Below, in pieces: positions 16,029 through 24,920 of a stretch of 64,000 nt of DNA. How positions within the stretch are numbered: the first letter of the stretch is position 1; each line of letters begins with the position of its first letter. Below the pieces are notes generated by a model that was not told where the DNA came from, did not search any database, and saw nothing but the letters and a program-made list of their open reading frames with translations. The DNA comes from Mucilaginibacter sp. JRF. GTDB lineage: Bacteria > Bacteroidota > Bacteroidia > Sphingobacteriales > Sphingobacteriaceae. The stretch lies in the NCBI RefSeq assembly GCF_015223065.1, contig NZ_JADFBY010000001.1, positions 248,001 to 312,000 on the forward strand, in the 5' to 3' direction. A program made the position numbers and the translations under genes.

Positions 16029-17612
16029 TTAGTTTGATGCCAGCGGTTGCTCCTCATCCTTTTGGGCAATTGAGCCTATGCAGAAGTTAGTATAGAAGCT
16101 GTTTTGAGCGGCTGTTAACTGGTACGATGCACCGTAAACATCCTGCCAGCCGGGCTCATTTTCGTTGAATGATTTATAGGTTTCCTTACGCATATCGCGC
16201 CTGAAAACGTACCGTGCATTTTTGCTGTGCACAAAATAGCAAATGTTGCTGCGCTGTGTCATCAGGTTATCAAAGCTGGTATAATCATCGGCCTTGGCCA
16301 AAAACTTGCGGTTCATGTAGCTCTCGTAGTAGCTTTCAACCTCTTTGTATGTGTTAGCTAAAATCAGGTAGTTATCAACTATCATAAAAAAAGGTTTGCG
16401 GAAACTGCCAAAAGCATCTCCCAGCAAATAATACATCAGCCTGTCGTAATTTAAACGGCCGCTGTTATCGCTCATGCCCGAGCTGATGTTCATGAAATGG
16501 GGTAGTAATTTTGATCCGTCCTTTAAGGCCACAATGGCCAGCTTTTCCTGAAAGCGGGTGGTTAGCACCGCGAATTCATTACTTGCCAAGCCGTTAAAGG
16601 CCTGCTTTATGTTTACACCGGTTTCGTTCTTAATGTTGGCATACAGGGTGCTTTCTTTTTTGCTGATGCCGGTATTTTGCTGCCACTTATCCAGATCGGT
16701 AAAAAATTGCTGCGTGTTTGATAGCGCGAAGCTGCTATAATATGCCGTTGTTGAGGGCAGTATGTTTTTTAAATGATTATCAACCGGTTTTTGGTTGATG
16801 AATACGTTTAAATAACTGTGCTTTCCACCCGGTATCAGTGTTGATGTACCGTTGAACATCAGCGCGTCGCTTTTGTAATTAAGGCTGAGTATAGCCGTTG
16901 AGGCAAAGCCATACAGATCGGCAGGCAGATTATTGATATTGGTAAAATAGCTTTTAAGCAGCGGGTTAAACTGCTGATAATTAACGTATAGGTTAGCCAG
17001 CGAGTTGTTATTTTGCTGCGCAGGCGAAAGCGCGTAATCAGTTCTCTCGGCCTCATAATTAGCGGCAGTCTGCATCAGATCCTTCGAAAAACTGCCCGAA
17101 AATATGTTATGCCCTTTGCTTAATATATAGAAACGTTTTTTGATATCCTTTATATAGATGGCATAACCTTTATGCTTACCCACATTATATGGCGATAGCA
17201 GCAGTTTGCCGCTTTTCTCTACCTGTTTAAAGCTGTTCAGGTTAAAGCCTTTGGGTGCCACGGCTGTAAGCAGTAGCGATGTGCCGGTATCTGATGGATG
17301 TACCGATACAAATATGTGCTGCCCGTTAAACAAACCCTCGCTGTTAGTATAAGCGGCTAAGGCTGTGCGCAGGGTATCGAGCTCGTCCAGGTTTTCTTTG
17401 CCTGATACGGCCGCCAGTAGTTTGTTATTCTTAAATATCTCGTAAAAGCTCCTGTCGTTCGGAAATTCAAATACCATTGCGGCATTGGCAGGTATGCTGC
17501 GCATTACCTGGCTTATATGCTGTCCGGGCGGGTTTAGGTTCTTGAAATATGCTACCGTAATATAGCCGCACGCAACAAGCAAAATAACCGTAATAAAAAT
17601 TATCCGTTTCAT
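16029..17612 (-). CDS. membrane-anchored periplasmic protein of unknown function (DUF3352-like architecture)
   Basis: The 527-aa protein has one N-terminal transmembrane helix (about residues 4-22) followed by a large extracytoplasmic part without cysteine pairs or recognisable catalytic motifs. Phrases such as SIPANAAMVFEFPNDRSFYE and LLAAVSGKENLDELDTL recall DUF3352-type proteins, but this is a weak resemblance. It is transcribed in the same direction as the DUF5723-like gene, 91 bases upstream of it, and the two may be co-expressed. Function not assigned. Confidence 0.55.
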   Translation of the reverse strand: MKRIIFITVILLVACGYITVAYFKNLNPPGQHISQVMRSIPANAAMVFEFPNDRSFYEIFKNNKLLAAVSGKENLDELDTLRTALAAYTNSEGLFNGQHIFVSVHPSDTGTSLLLTAVAPKGFNLNSFKQVEKSGKLLLSPYNVGKHKGYAIYIKDIKKRFYILSKGHNIFSGSFSKDLMQTAANYEAERTDYALSPAQQNNNSLANLYVNYQQFNPLLKSYFTNINNLPADLYGFASTAILSLNYKSDALMFNGTSTLIPGGKHSYLNVFINQKPVDNHLKNILPSTTAYYSSFALSNTQQFFTDLDKWQQNTGISKKESTLYANIKNETGVNIKQAFNGLASNEFAVLTTRFQEKLAIVALKDGSKLLPHFMNISSGMSDNSGRLNYDRLMYYLLGDAFGSFRKPFFMIVDNYLILANTYKEVESYYESYMNRKFLAKADDYTSFDNLMTQRSNICYFVHSKNARYVFRRDMRKETYKSFNENEPGWQDVYGASYQLTAAQNSFYTNFCIGSIAQKDEEQPLASN

Positions 17613-17705
17613 TTATATGTTTGCACTCGCAAGTTATGTAAATTATGGCAGTGCGTTAAACGTTTACTTTCCAAAATTACCCTAACTTAGTCTTTTTATC
17701 TTTCA

Positions 17706-18092
17706 ATGAATAAACAAATCATATTCACAGCAGCAATATTTGGTGCTATAGCGGTTATACTTGGTGCGTTTGGCGCGCATGGTTTACGCGCCTTAATAGC
17801 TGAACGTCAGCTCGAAGTATGGCAAACCGGTGTTCAGTATAACTTTTACCATGTATTCGCTTTGCTGTTTCTATCTACATTTACACGCTTTAAAAACAAA
17901 TTAATTGCGGCAAGCTATTATTTATTTACATTGGGCATCATTTTATTTTCGGGCTCGTTGTATCTGCTATCATGCCGCGAGCTGTTAGGCTGGGGCTGGT
18001 TAAGCGCGCTTGGCCCTGTAACACCTGTTGGTGGTTTGTTATTTATTGCCGGTTGGGTATGCCTTGCACTGGCCGCCTTACGTAATCGTTAA
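17706..18092 (+). CDS. DUF423 family membrane protein
   Basis: The 128-aa protein has four hydrophobic helices and DUF423 features: AVILGAFGAHGL near the N-terminus, WQTGVQYNFYHVFALL in the middle, and LGPVTPVGGLLFIAGWV near the C-terminus. These small inner-membrane proteins (YgdD type) are widespread and of unknown function. priA starts 9 bases downstream, so the two probably share a transcript. Confidence 0.88.
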   Translation: MNKQIIFTAAIFGAIAVILGAFGAHGLRALIAERQLEVWQTGVQYNFYHVFALLFLSTFTRFKNKLIAASYYLFTLGIILFSGSLYLLSCRELLGWGWLSALGPVTPVGGLLFIAGWVCLALAALRNR

Positions 18093-18101
18093 TATTACTA
18101 C

Positions 18102-20585
18102 ATGCTCGAGTTCGCATCATCAGATACATCCGTAAGGAAAACGCTTTTTGTTGAGGTTATTTTGCCCTTGGCCATAGCCAAAAACTATACCTATCGCGTG
18201 CCCTTTGAAATGAATGATGCCGTTGCCATTGGCAAACGGGTGGTGGTGCAGTTTGGCAAAAGCAAGTTATATACGGCCATTGTAGCCTCTATCGGCACGC
18301 AAGCGCCCGAAAAATATGAGGCCAAATATCTGCTTGAGGTATTGGATGATCAGCCTATAGTTACCCCGTACCAGCTACAGCTTTGGCAATGGATAGCCGA
18401 TTACTATATGTGTAATGTGGGCGAGGTAATGAACGCCGCCCTGCCATCGGCATTAAAGCTGGCCAGCGAAACCAAAATAGTACTGAACAAGGACTTCCCG
18501 ATAGACCGGGCCACACTGCACGATAAGGAGTTTCTGATAGCCGAAGCGCTCGATCTGCAACCTGAGCTTACCGTGAGCGATATTGCCAAGCTGCTGGGCC
18601 AAAAAACAGTGATGCCGATATTGAAGGGGATGTTCGAGAAGAACATCATCAATATATCTGAGGAGGTGAGCGACAGGTATAAACCCCGTAAGCGTACCTT
18701 TATTACGCTTAACCCGGTATATCATAATCAGGATAACCTGCGCGAGCTGTTCAATATTTTAGAGCGTGCCCCAAAACAGGCCGATGCACTGCTGGCTTAC
18801 ATGAAGTTGGCACGTTACCAAAAGGCGGTGTCGAAGAATGATATTACCGAGGAGAGCGGGGCAGGGGCGGCGGCTATAAAGGCGCTGATAGAGAAAGAAA
18901 TATTTATTGCCGAGGACAAAAATGTTAGTCGCCTGCATTACGAGGAGGAGAACGATACCGGCATATTCGACCTGAGCGAGCAGCAGCAAACCGCGCTTAC
19001 CGATATACAGCGGCAGTTTGATGATAAGGATACCGTATTGCTTTACGGCGTAACCTCATCAGGCAAAACACAAATTTATGTAAGGCTGATAGAGGAGATG
19101 ATAAACAGCGGCAGGCAGGTGCTATATCTGCTGCCCGAAATCGCACTTACAACGCACATCATCGAACGTTTGCGTGCTTATTTTGGTAATAACATAGGTG
19201 TATATCATTCTAAGTTTAATGATAACGAGCGTGCCGAGGTTTGGCAAAAGGTTTTGAATGGCGATTACCGCGTGATATTAGGCGCGCGTTCATCAGTGTT
19301 TTTGCCGTTTGATGATCTGGGCCTGATCATTGTTGATGAAGAGCACGAAACATCATACAAACAGTTTGACCCGGCCCCACGCTACAACGCCCGCGATGTA
19401 GCCATTTACCTATCGGCCATGTATAAGGGTAAGGTTTTGTTAGGGTCGGCCACACCATCGTTCGAGAGTTACTTTAATGCCCGTGTGCATAAATACGGCT
19501 TAACCGAACTGGTGCAACGCTACGGCGGTGTTGAACTGCCCGATATTGAGGTGGTGAGCATAGCCGACGAAACCCGCCAAAAAACTATACAATCGCACTT
19601 TACCAGCGTGCTGATGAAGGATATGCAGCAGGCCATCATCAATAAGGAGCAGGTGATCCTGTTTCAAAACCGCAGGGGCTACGCGCCCTTGCTGATGTGC
19701 CGTACCTGCGCGCATACGCCCAAGTGCATTAATTGCGATGTGAGCCTTACCTACCATAAAAGCAGTGGTAAGCTGCATTGCCACTATTGTGGTTATAAAG
19801 AGGATTCGCCCAATGTATGCCCGGCTTGCGGCTCTACGCATATGGAGTATAAAGGCTTTGGTACCGAAAAGATTGAAGATGAGTTGAGCGTTTTATTGCC
19901 CGATGCCCGCCTCGCCCGTATGGATATGGATACCACCCGCTCGCGCAATGCGCTGCAAAATATCCTGAACAGTTTGGAAGAAAAGAAGATAGATGTATTG
20001 GTAGGTACGCAAATGGTAGCGAAGGGCCTTGATTTTGCCGATGTTACCGTAATAGGTATTATTAATGCGGATAGCTTACTGAAATTTCCTGATTACCGGG
20101 CTAATGAGCGCAGTTATCAAATGCTATCGCAGGTAAGCGGCAGGGCAGGCAGGCGTGGTAAGCGTGGTAAGGTGGTGATACAAACTTATGATGTTGGTCA
20201 TAGGGTAATTAAGCAGGTAATTGAAAATGATTACCACGACCTTTATTTTACCGAAATGGAGGAGCGCCGCAGCTTTAAATATCCGCCATATTACCGCATC
20301 ATCAATCTCGATATTAAACATAAAGATCCGGATGCGCTGTACAATCAGGCCGTATACCTGGCTAATGAGTTACGCAAGCAATTTGGCGATAGGGTGATAG
20401 GCCCCGAAGCGCCATTGGTGAGCCGTATACGTAATTATTATATCAAGAGCATCATGCTTAAGTTCGAAAAGGATGGCATCTCTATAAACAAAGCTAAGGC
20501 TGTAATTCGGGATGTGATCACCCAATTCCAAACCACTAAGCTAAGCAAGGGCAGTATTGTACAGCCCGATGTTGACCCGTACTAA
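18102..20585 (+). CDS. priA: primosomal replication restart helicase PriA
   Basis: The 827-aa superfamily 2 helicase has an N-terminal 3'-end-binding domain (FVEVILPLAIAKNYTYRVP), Walker A G316-VTSSGKT323, the DEEH box D412-H415, and a zinc-binding cysteine cluster from C533 to C576 in the CRTC...CINC...CHYCG...CPACG order. Motifs V/VI include VGTQMVAKGLDF and QVSGRAGRRGKRG. PriA reloads the replicative helicase at stalled forks. All key residues are present and length is slightly above E. coli PriA. Confidence 0.96.
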   Translation: MLEFASSDTSVRKTLFVEVILPLAIAKNYTYRVPFEMNDAVAIGKRVVVQFGKSKLYTAIVASIGTQAPEKYEAKYLLEVLDDQPIVTPYQLQLWQWIADYYMCNVGEVMNAALPSALKLASETKIVLNKDFPIDRATLHDKEFLIAEALDLQPELTVSDIAKLLGQKTVMPILKGMFEKNIINISEEVSDRYKPRKRTFITLNPVYHNQDNLRELFNILERAPKQADALLAYMKLARYQKAVSKNDITEESGAGAAAIKALIEKEIFIAEDKNVSRLHYEEENDTGIFDLSEQQQTALTDIQRQFDDKDTVLLYGVTSSGKTQIYVRLIEEMINSGRQVLYLLPEIALTTHIIERLRAYFGNNIGVYHSKFNDNERAEVWQKVLNGDYRVILGARSSVFLPFDDLGLIIVDEEHETSYKQFDPAPRYNARDVAIYLSAMYKGKVLLGSATPSFESYFNARVHKYGLTELVQRYGGVELPDIEVVSIADETRQKTIQSHFTSVLMKDMQQAIINKEQVILFQNRRGYAPLLMCRTCAHTPKCINCDVSLTYHKSSGKLHCHYCGYKEDSPNVCPACGSTHMEYKGFGTEKIEDELSVLLPDARLARMDMDTTRSRNALQNILNSLEEKKIDVLVGTQMVAKGLDFADVTVIGIINADSLLKFPDYRANERSYQMLSQVSGRAGRRGKRGKVVIQTYDVGHRVIKQVIENDYHDLYFTEMEERRSFKYPPYYRIINLDIKHKDPDALYNQAVYLANELRKQFGDRVIGPEAPLVSRIRNYYIKSIMLKFEKDGISINKAKAVIRDVITQFQTTKLSKGSIVQPDVDPY

Positions 20586-20590
20586 TATTT

Positions 20591-20917
20591 TTATTTTTTC
20601 CGAATGTTGGTCAGATGTATCTGTGGGAAACCATTGCCGGCTATCATACCGCAACTAAACCGGGTTGTAAGCGTGTTGTAGGTTACCTTAACCTGCATGC
20701 TATCCTGCATAAAGCTTGCCGGTAAGTTATCAGGGCTATACATTACATTGTTCATTTGTATCAGCCAGCCGCAACCATCCGCGGCGGGTGTGCCGGTATT
20801 CATGATGATGCCCTCTGCTTCTTTCGCGTTTTTATCCTTTTTGCATGATGCTACGGCAAAAGAAAGCGCAACAAGCAGGGCTGTAAATAGGGTGTTAGGT
20901 TTTAAAGTTGTTTTCAT
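20591..20917 (-). CDS. small putative lipoprotein
   Basis: The ATG at 20917 is preferred over an upstream in-frame start at 20968 because it directly precedes a lipoprotein signal (TLFTALLVALSFAVASC, lipobox AVASC). The product is 108 aa, with a charged KKDKNAKE spacer after the lipidated cysteine and a small C-terminal domain containing two cysteines (GCGW and FSCGM). Unrecognised. It converges on priA with a 5-base gap. Confidence 0.6.
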   Translation of the reverse strand: MKTTLKPNTLFTALLVALSFAVASCKKDKNAKEAEGIIMNTGTPAADGCGWLIQMNNVMYSPDNLPASFMQDSMQVKVTYNTLTTRFSCGMIAGNGFPQIHLTNIRKK

Positions 20918-21031
20918 GCCATTGTATTTACCTGCCCGTACGAGCAATTTTAACCTAATGCTACACAAACAGATAAATTATACAAGCCCTGTATTGACCG
21001 TTTGCAGCGTGGTAACCCCACACTTTTTAGC

Positions 21032-21039
21032 TAACTTTG
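21032..21039 (+). promoter_or_regulatory. TAnnTTTG box 7 bases before the pcm start
   Basis: TAACTTTG matches the Bacteroidota -7 element exactly and is separated from the pcm ATG (21047) by GCATCAA. Transcription would begin at or next to the start codon. A well-spaced TTTG was not found. Confidence 0.5.
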
Positions 21040-21046
21040 GCATCAA

Positions 21047-21703
21047 ATGGCCTACAAGAGTATTGATAACTATCGTGAAAAGGGTGCGCGCAAGCGGTTG
21101 ATAGAACTTTTAAAAAAGAAGGGCATTGAAGACGAAAATGTGCTGAATGCCATGTGGGAGGTTCCCCGTCATTTCTTTTTCGACGAAACCTTTTGGAACC
21201 AGGCCTACAAGGATATCGCCTTCCCGATAGGTGAGGGGCAAACCATATCGCAGCCTTATACGGTTGCCTATCAAAGTCAGCTGCTGCACATTCATAAGGG
21301 CGATAAGGTGCTTGAAATTGGCACCGGCAGCGGTTACCAAACCTGTATATTATTAAAGCTTGGCGCTAAGGTTTACACGATTGAACGCCAGCAGGCCCTG
21401 TACGAACGTACGGTTGACGGACTTACACGCTTGGGTTACAAACCCAACTTTTTTTTAGGCGATGGCTCAAAGGGCATACCCGAACAGGCCCCATACGATA
21501 AAATTATAGTGACCGCAGGCGCGCCAACCGTGCCTGATGTATTGCTGCAACAACTCAAAATAGGCGGCATATTAGTGATCCCCGTAGGCGATGAAAACTC
21601 GCAGCAAATGGTTACCATCCTAAAAGTTGGCGAACACGATTACGAAAAAGTAGTACTTGATACCTTTAGGTTTGTGCCCCTGGTGGGAGATAAGGCTTGG
21701 TAG
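21047..21703 (+). CDS. pcm: protein-L-isoaspartate O-methyltransferase
   Basis: The 218-aa SAM-dependent methyltransferase has the PCMT pattern: VPRHFFFDETFWNQAY, then the IGEGQTISQPYTVA segment, motif I VLEIGTGSGYQTCIL, and KIIVTAGAPTVPDVL. It repairs isoaspartyl residues in aged proteins in the cytoplasm. The start at 21047 is supported by the TAACTTTG box 7 bases upstream. It converges on smpB, with a palindromic repeat pair filling the gap. Confidence 0.94.
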   Translation: MAYKSIDNYREKGARKRLIELLKKKGIEDENVLNAMWEVPRHFFFDETFWNQAYKDIAFPIGEGQTISQPYTVAYQSQLLHIHKGDKVLEIGTGSGYQTCILLKLGAKVYTIERQQALYERTVDGLTRLGYKPNFFLGDGSKGIPEQAPYDKIIVTAGAPTVPDVLLQQLKIGGILVIPVGDENSQQMVTILKVGEHDYEKVVLDTFRFVPLVGDKAW

Positions 21704-21705
21704 GA

Positions 21706-21783
21706 GCCCCCAGCCCCTAAAGGGGAGTAGCAAATCTATTCTATAACATTCAAAAAGTTTCCCCTTTAGGGGACGGAAGGGGC
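21706..21783. repeat. inverted pair of CCCCTAAAGGGG-type repeats between convergent genes
   Basis: The left arm has GCCCCCAG then CCCCTAAAGGGGA (from 21706) and the right arm has TCCCCTTTAGGGGA and ends in GGGGC (to 21783). The arms are complementary over most of their length, and each can also fold on itself through CCCC/GGGG. The element occupies almost the whole pcm-smpB gap (21704-21785) and could terminate both genes. Related sequences are, from memory, common between genes in Sphingobacteriaceae; not verified. Confidence 0.65.
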
Positions 21784-21785
21784 GG

Positions 21786-22238
21786 TTACTGCTTCATTAC
21801 CCTATCCAGTTCGCGTTTGCTGTCGCGCTCTTTCATGGTTTCGCGTTTGTCGAAGTCTTTTTTACCTTGGGCAAGGGCTATCTCCAGCTTGGCAAAACCA
21901 CGTTCGCTGATGAATAAGGCCAGCGGTATTATGGTAAAGCCTCTTTCTTCGCCTTTGGTAAGTAGTTTCTTTAATTCCTTTTTATTTAGCAGCAACACAC
22001 GGTCGCGCTTAGCTTCGTGATTGTAGAACGAACCGAACGAATACTCCGATATATGCAGATTACGCACGTATAGCTGCCCGTTAATAAAACTGCAAAAGGC
22101 ATCGTTAATATTGGCTTTGCCCTGGCGAATTGATTTTATTTCGGTACCCAGCAGTTGAATACCGGCTACATACTTATCCAGTATGTGGTATTCAAAGTAG
22201 GCCTTTTTGTTTTTTATGTAGATTTTATCCTGACTCAT
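21786..22238 (-). CDS. smpB: SsrA-binding protein SmpB
   Basis: The ATG at 22238 (MSQDKIYIKNKKAYFEYHIL) gives 150 aa and the usual SmpB start; a TTG 18 bases upstream would add six residues and is less likely. Diagnostic segments are GIQLLGTEIKSIRQGKANI, then HISEYSFGSFYNHEAKRDR, and the basic tail KKDFDKRETMKERDSKRE. SmpB delivers tmRNA to stalled ribosomes. The ssrA gene itself is not in this window. It converges on pcm. Confidence 0.95.
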   Translation of the reverse strand: MSQDKIYIKNKKAYFEYHILDKYVAGIQLLGTEIKSIRQGKANINDAFCSFINGQLYVRNLHISEYSFGSFYNHEAKRDRVLLLNKKELKKLLTKGEERGFTIIPLALFISERGFAKLEIALAQGKKDFDKRETMKERDSKRELDRVMKQ

Positions 22239-22265
22239 GATCCTAAACGGGTGCAAATATGCAAA

Positions 22266-24170
22266 TTATTTTGCTTGAGGCTTAACAACCAGCACCGGAA
22301 CATTTACCATGTGCCTTACGGTGTTCACCGTTGTGCCGAAGATCAGATCCTTCAATACCCGGTGCCCGTGCGATCCCATCACCATAAAATCAATACCCTG
22401 ATCGTTCACTATCTTGGCGATAGCCTTTGCCGGTATGCCGTAACCAATTTGGCCATGTGCATCATATCCCATTGTTTTAAGGTCATCAACATACATGTCC
22501 AGGTTCTTTACGTCACTTTGTGTTTCACGGTCCATTACCTCAGTTTCATGATAGCGGGCAGCGGCGGTTTCAACCACGTGTATCAGCGTGTAAGTTGCAC
22601 CCTTGCCGCCCTGCATAATGGCATGGCGTATGGAGTTACGATCATTCGCGCTAAAATCAATGGTGATGGCAATAGTTTTATAAAGTATAGGGCTAATATC
22701 GCCAATGGCGGTGGCCTCGCCGTGCGGTACACGGGTAGGGCGTTCCTTTAACCTGAACAGCAGGGGCCTGATGAATATATAAATAAGCAAAGCGCCCACA
22801 GCTATCACCAGCGGTACAACAATGGCGTATATCTCTACACGGGCATTTGGGTAGCCGCTTATCCAATCGTTTATTTGGTCGATAACCAGCTTTACATTCA
22901 AGCCAACTATCAGCACAGCGCTTATCCAGGCGGCTATTTTAGCGATAGGGCCAATGGCGAAGCCATGCATCTTAGTTTTGTCTGACGTAAAGTGTATCAG
23001 CGGAATAATAGCGAAACCCAGCTGCAAACTCAATACCACCTGGCTTAATATCAGCAGGTCGCTTAGTGCATTCTCACCAAAATAAAGTATGGTAAACACT
23101 GCCGGTAATATGGCCAGCAGGCGGGTAAGCAAACGGCGCATCCAGGGCTCAATACGCAGGTTAATGTGCCCTTCCATAATGATCTGTCCGGCCAACGTAC
23201 CTGTAACCGTTGAGCTTTGTCCGGATGCTATCAACGCCACCGCGAACAACACCGGGGCTATTTTACCAAATATATGTTCAAGCAGTTTGTAGGCATCCTG
23301 TATCTCGGCAACCTCAAAATACCCGTTCTTGAAAAATGCTCCGGCAGCAAGTATCAATATGGCGGCGTTCACCAAAAAGGCGAGGTTAAGGGCTATCACC
23401 GTATCAAACATGTTGAATTTCAGCGCAGCCTTAATACCATCCTTATTGCGGGTTATTTTACGGGTTTGTACTAAGGATGAATGCAGATATAAATTATGCG
23501 GCATCACCGTAGCGCCAATAATACCAATGGCTATGTAAAGCATTTTATGGCTCACGGCATCATCCTTAAACAAATTATTCGGGATAAAGCCTTTGGCTAT
23601 CTCTACCACATCGGGCTTAACAATAAACATCTCTGTAAGGAATGCCAGCCCGATCACTGATATCATGGAAACTATAAAGGCTTCCAGTTTGCGCATGCCT
23701 TTGTTCATTAAAAAAAGCAGCAGCACGGTATCGGTTATGGTGAGTAGCACGCCCCATATCATGGGCAGATCAAACAACAGGTTAAGACCAATGGCCATAC
23801 CGATTATCTCCGCCAGATCACAAGCCACAATGGCTATTTGCGCTAAAATGTAAAGGCAAAAATTAACAAAGCGGGGATAAGCATTTTTTGAGGCCTGCGC
23901 CAGATCGAGCCCGCGAACGATACCCAAACGCGCGCTTAATGATTGTAGTAGTAAAGCTATTAAGTTTGAGGCCAGCAGTACCCAAATTAAACGGTAACCA
24001 AAGGCGCTACCACCGGCAATATCAGTTGCCCAGTTGCCCGGGTCCATATAGCCAACGCTTACCAGGTAGGCGGGGCCTAAAAAAGCGAATATCTTTCGCC
24101 AGCCTGTTCTGTGTTCAGTATTTACCGTTCCGTGTACATTGCTTAATGATTCGCTGTGCCTGGCATCCAT
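22266..24170 (-). CDS. Nramp-family divalent metal transporter fused to a C-terminal universal stress protein domain
   Basis: The 634-aa protein has an 11-TM Nramp core (about residues 28-480) with the TM1 metal-binding motif D43-P-G-N46 and the TM6 motif MPHNLYLHSS (about 220). Residues about 495-634 form a UspA domain whose nucleotide-binding loop G599-x2-G602-x9-G612-T is intact. Nramp proteins import Mn2+ or Fe2+ with protons across the inner membrane; the cytoplasmic Usp domain could sense ATP or modulate transport, which is inferred. The gene is divergent from the Lrp regulator across 200 bases. Relatives of this length are, from memory, found in other Bacteroidota. Confidence 0.88.
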   Translation of the reverse strand: MDARHSESLSNVHGTVNTEHRTGWRKIFAFLGPAYLVSVGYMDPGNWATDIAGGSAFGYRLIWVLLASNLIALLLQSLSARLGIVRGLDLAQASKNAYPRFVNFCLYILAQIAIVACDLAEIIGMAIGLNLLFDLPMIWGVLLTITDTVLLLFLMNKGMRKLEAFIVSMISVIGLAFLTEMFIVKPDVVEIAKGFIPNNLFKDDAVSHKMLYIAIGIIGATVMPHNLYLHSSLVQTRKITRNKDGIKAALKFNMFDTVIALNLAFLVNAAILILAAGAFFKNGYFEVAEIQDAYKLLEHIFGKIAPVLFAVALIASGQSSTVTGTLAGQIIMEGHINLRIEPWMRRLLTRLLAILPAVFTILYFGENALSDLLILSQVVLSLQLGFAIIPLIHFTSDKTKMHGFAIGPIAKIAAWISAVLIVGLNVKLVIDQINDWISGYPNARVEIYAIVVPLVIAVGALLIYIFIRPLLFRLKERPTRVPHGEATAIGDISPILYKTIAITIDFSANDRNSIRHAIMQGGKGATYTLIHVVETAAARYHETEVMDRETQSDVKNLDMYVDDLKTMGYDAHGQIGYGIPAKAIAKIVNDQGIDFMVMGSHGHRVLKDLIFGTTVNTVRHMVNVPVLVVKPQAK

Positions 24171-24320
24171 AATTAAATTTTGTGGCTCCCGTATCTTTTT
24201 CGCTTTTGTAAACGTTAAACAAAAGCTGATGTTTTTAATAAGTATATTTTCTCAAATCTAATAAAAAAAATTAGATAAGACTAAAAATGCAATAAAATAT
24301 ACTTTTGAATGACTGCGCGT

Positions 24321-24363
24321 TATAAAAATATTATTTTGCTAATATTTTTATAGTATATATTTG
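24321..24363 (+). promoter_or_regulatory. promoter of the Lrp gene overlapped by a perfect 13-bp inverted repeat
   Basis: TATAAAAATATTA (24321-24333) and TAATATTTTTATA (24340-24352) are exact reverse complements around a TTTTGC spacer. The -33 TTTG (24335-24338) lies in the spacer, and after 17 bases the -7 box TATATTTG (24356-24363) follows. The ATG is 7 bases further on. Occupation of the dyad would block this promoter, which is consistent with Lrp autoregulation. It may also affect the divergent Nramp gene. Confidence 0.65.
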
Positions 24364-24370
24364 TAGCACC

Positions 24371-24841
24371 ATGGCCGCCGAATTAGATAAAATAGATCTT
24401 CAGATATTAAAGATATTACAGGAGAACGGTAGAATTACCAATCTTCAGCTTTCAAACGAGATAGGGCTTTCGCCCGCGCCTACATTAGAGCGTGTGCGCA
24501 AACTCGAAAACTCGCACTACATCAAAAGCTATCATGCTTTGGTTGATGAGGAAAAGCTTGGCCTTGGTATAAAAACCTTTATACAGGTATCGCTCGATTT
24601 TCATAAGAGCAACACCATACAGGTGTTTTTAGAGGAAATTAAAAGCATTAAGGAAGTAACCGAATGCCACCACGTAACCGGCCAGTGCGACTTTTTGCTG
24701 AAGGTTTACGTGCGCGACATCAAATCGTACGAGCAATTGATCATGGAAAAAATTAGCCGCATAGGTGTGGTTAAAACATTCCATACCATGATGATCATGT
24801 CAACGAATAAAAAGGAACCTATTATTCCGTTGGAATATTAG
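24371..24841 (+). CDS. Lrp/AsnC-family transcriptional regulator
   Basis: The 156-aa protein has an N-terminal winged helix (LDKIDLQILKILQENGRITN, then the recognition helix region LSPAPTLERVRKLE) and a C-terminal RAM ligand-binding domain (about residues 68-150, ECHHVTGQCDFLLKVYV). Family members sense amino acids or related small molecules and bind DNA as dimers and octamers. A perfect dyad overlaps its own promoter. The start at 24371 follows the TATATTTG box by 7 bases, so the transcript may be leaderless. Confidence 0.93.
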   Translation: MAAELDKIDLQILKILQENGRITNLQLSNEIGLSPAPTLERVRKLENSHYIKSYHALVDEEKLGLGIKTFIQVSLDFHKSNTIQVFLEEIKSIKEVTECHHVTGQCDFLLKVYVRDIKSYEQLIMEKISRIGVVKTFHTMMIMSTNKKEPIIPLEY

Positions 24842-24860
24842 GAGTAGAGATTTGTGGGTG

Positions 24861-24920
24861 GAGGTTAGAGATCAGTGAGTGCTAATTACCAATCACTAAC
24901 CTCTAATCTCTAATTTCTAA
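24861..24920. repeat. degenerate heptad tract with inverted arms between the Lrp gene and cutC
   Basis: GAGGTTAG (24861-24868) pairs with CTAACCTC (24896-24903), and TTAGAGAT (24865-24872) with ATCTCTAA (24906-24913). The 3' part consists of near-identical heptads (CCTCTAA, TCTCTAA, TTTCTAA). It ends at the cutC stop codon and separates two convergent genes; alternative hairpins are possible. Confidence 0.5.

Noticed and set aside
22155..22751. 198-aa open frame on the plus strand
   Set aside because: It lies opposite smpB and the Nramp-Usp gene, has no recognisable domain, and follows their reverse-strand codon pattern.
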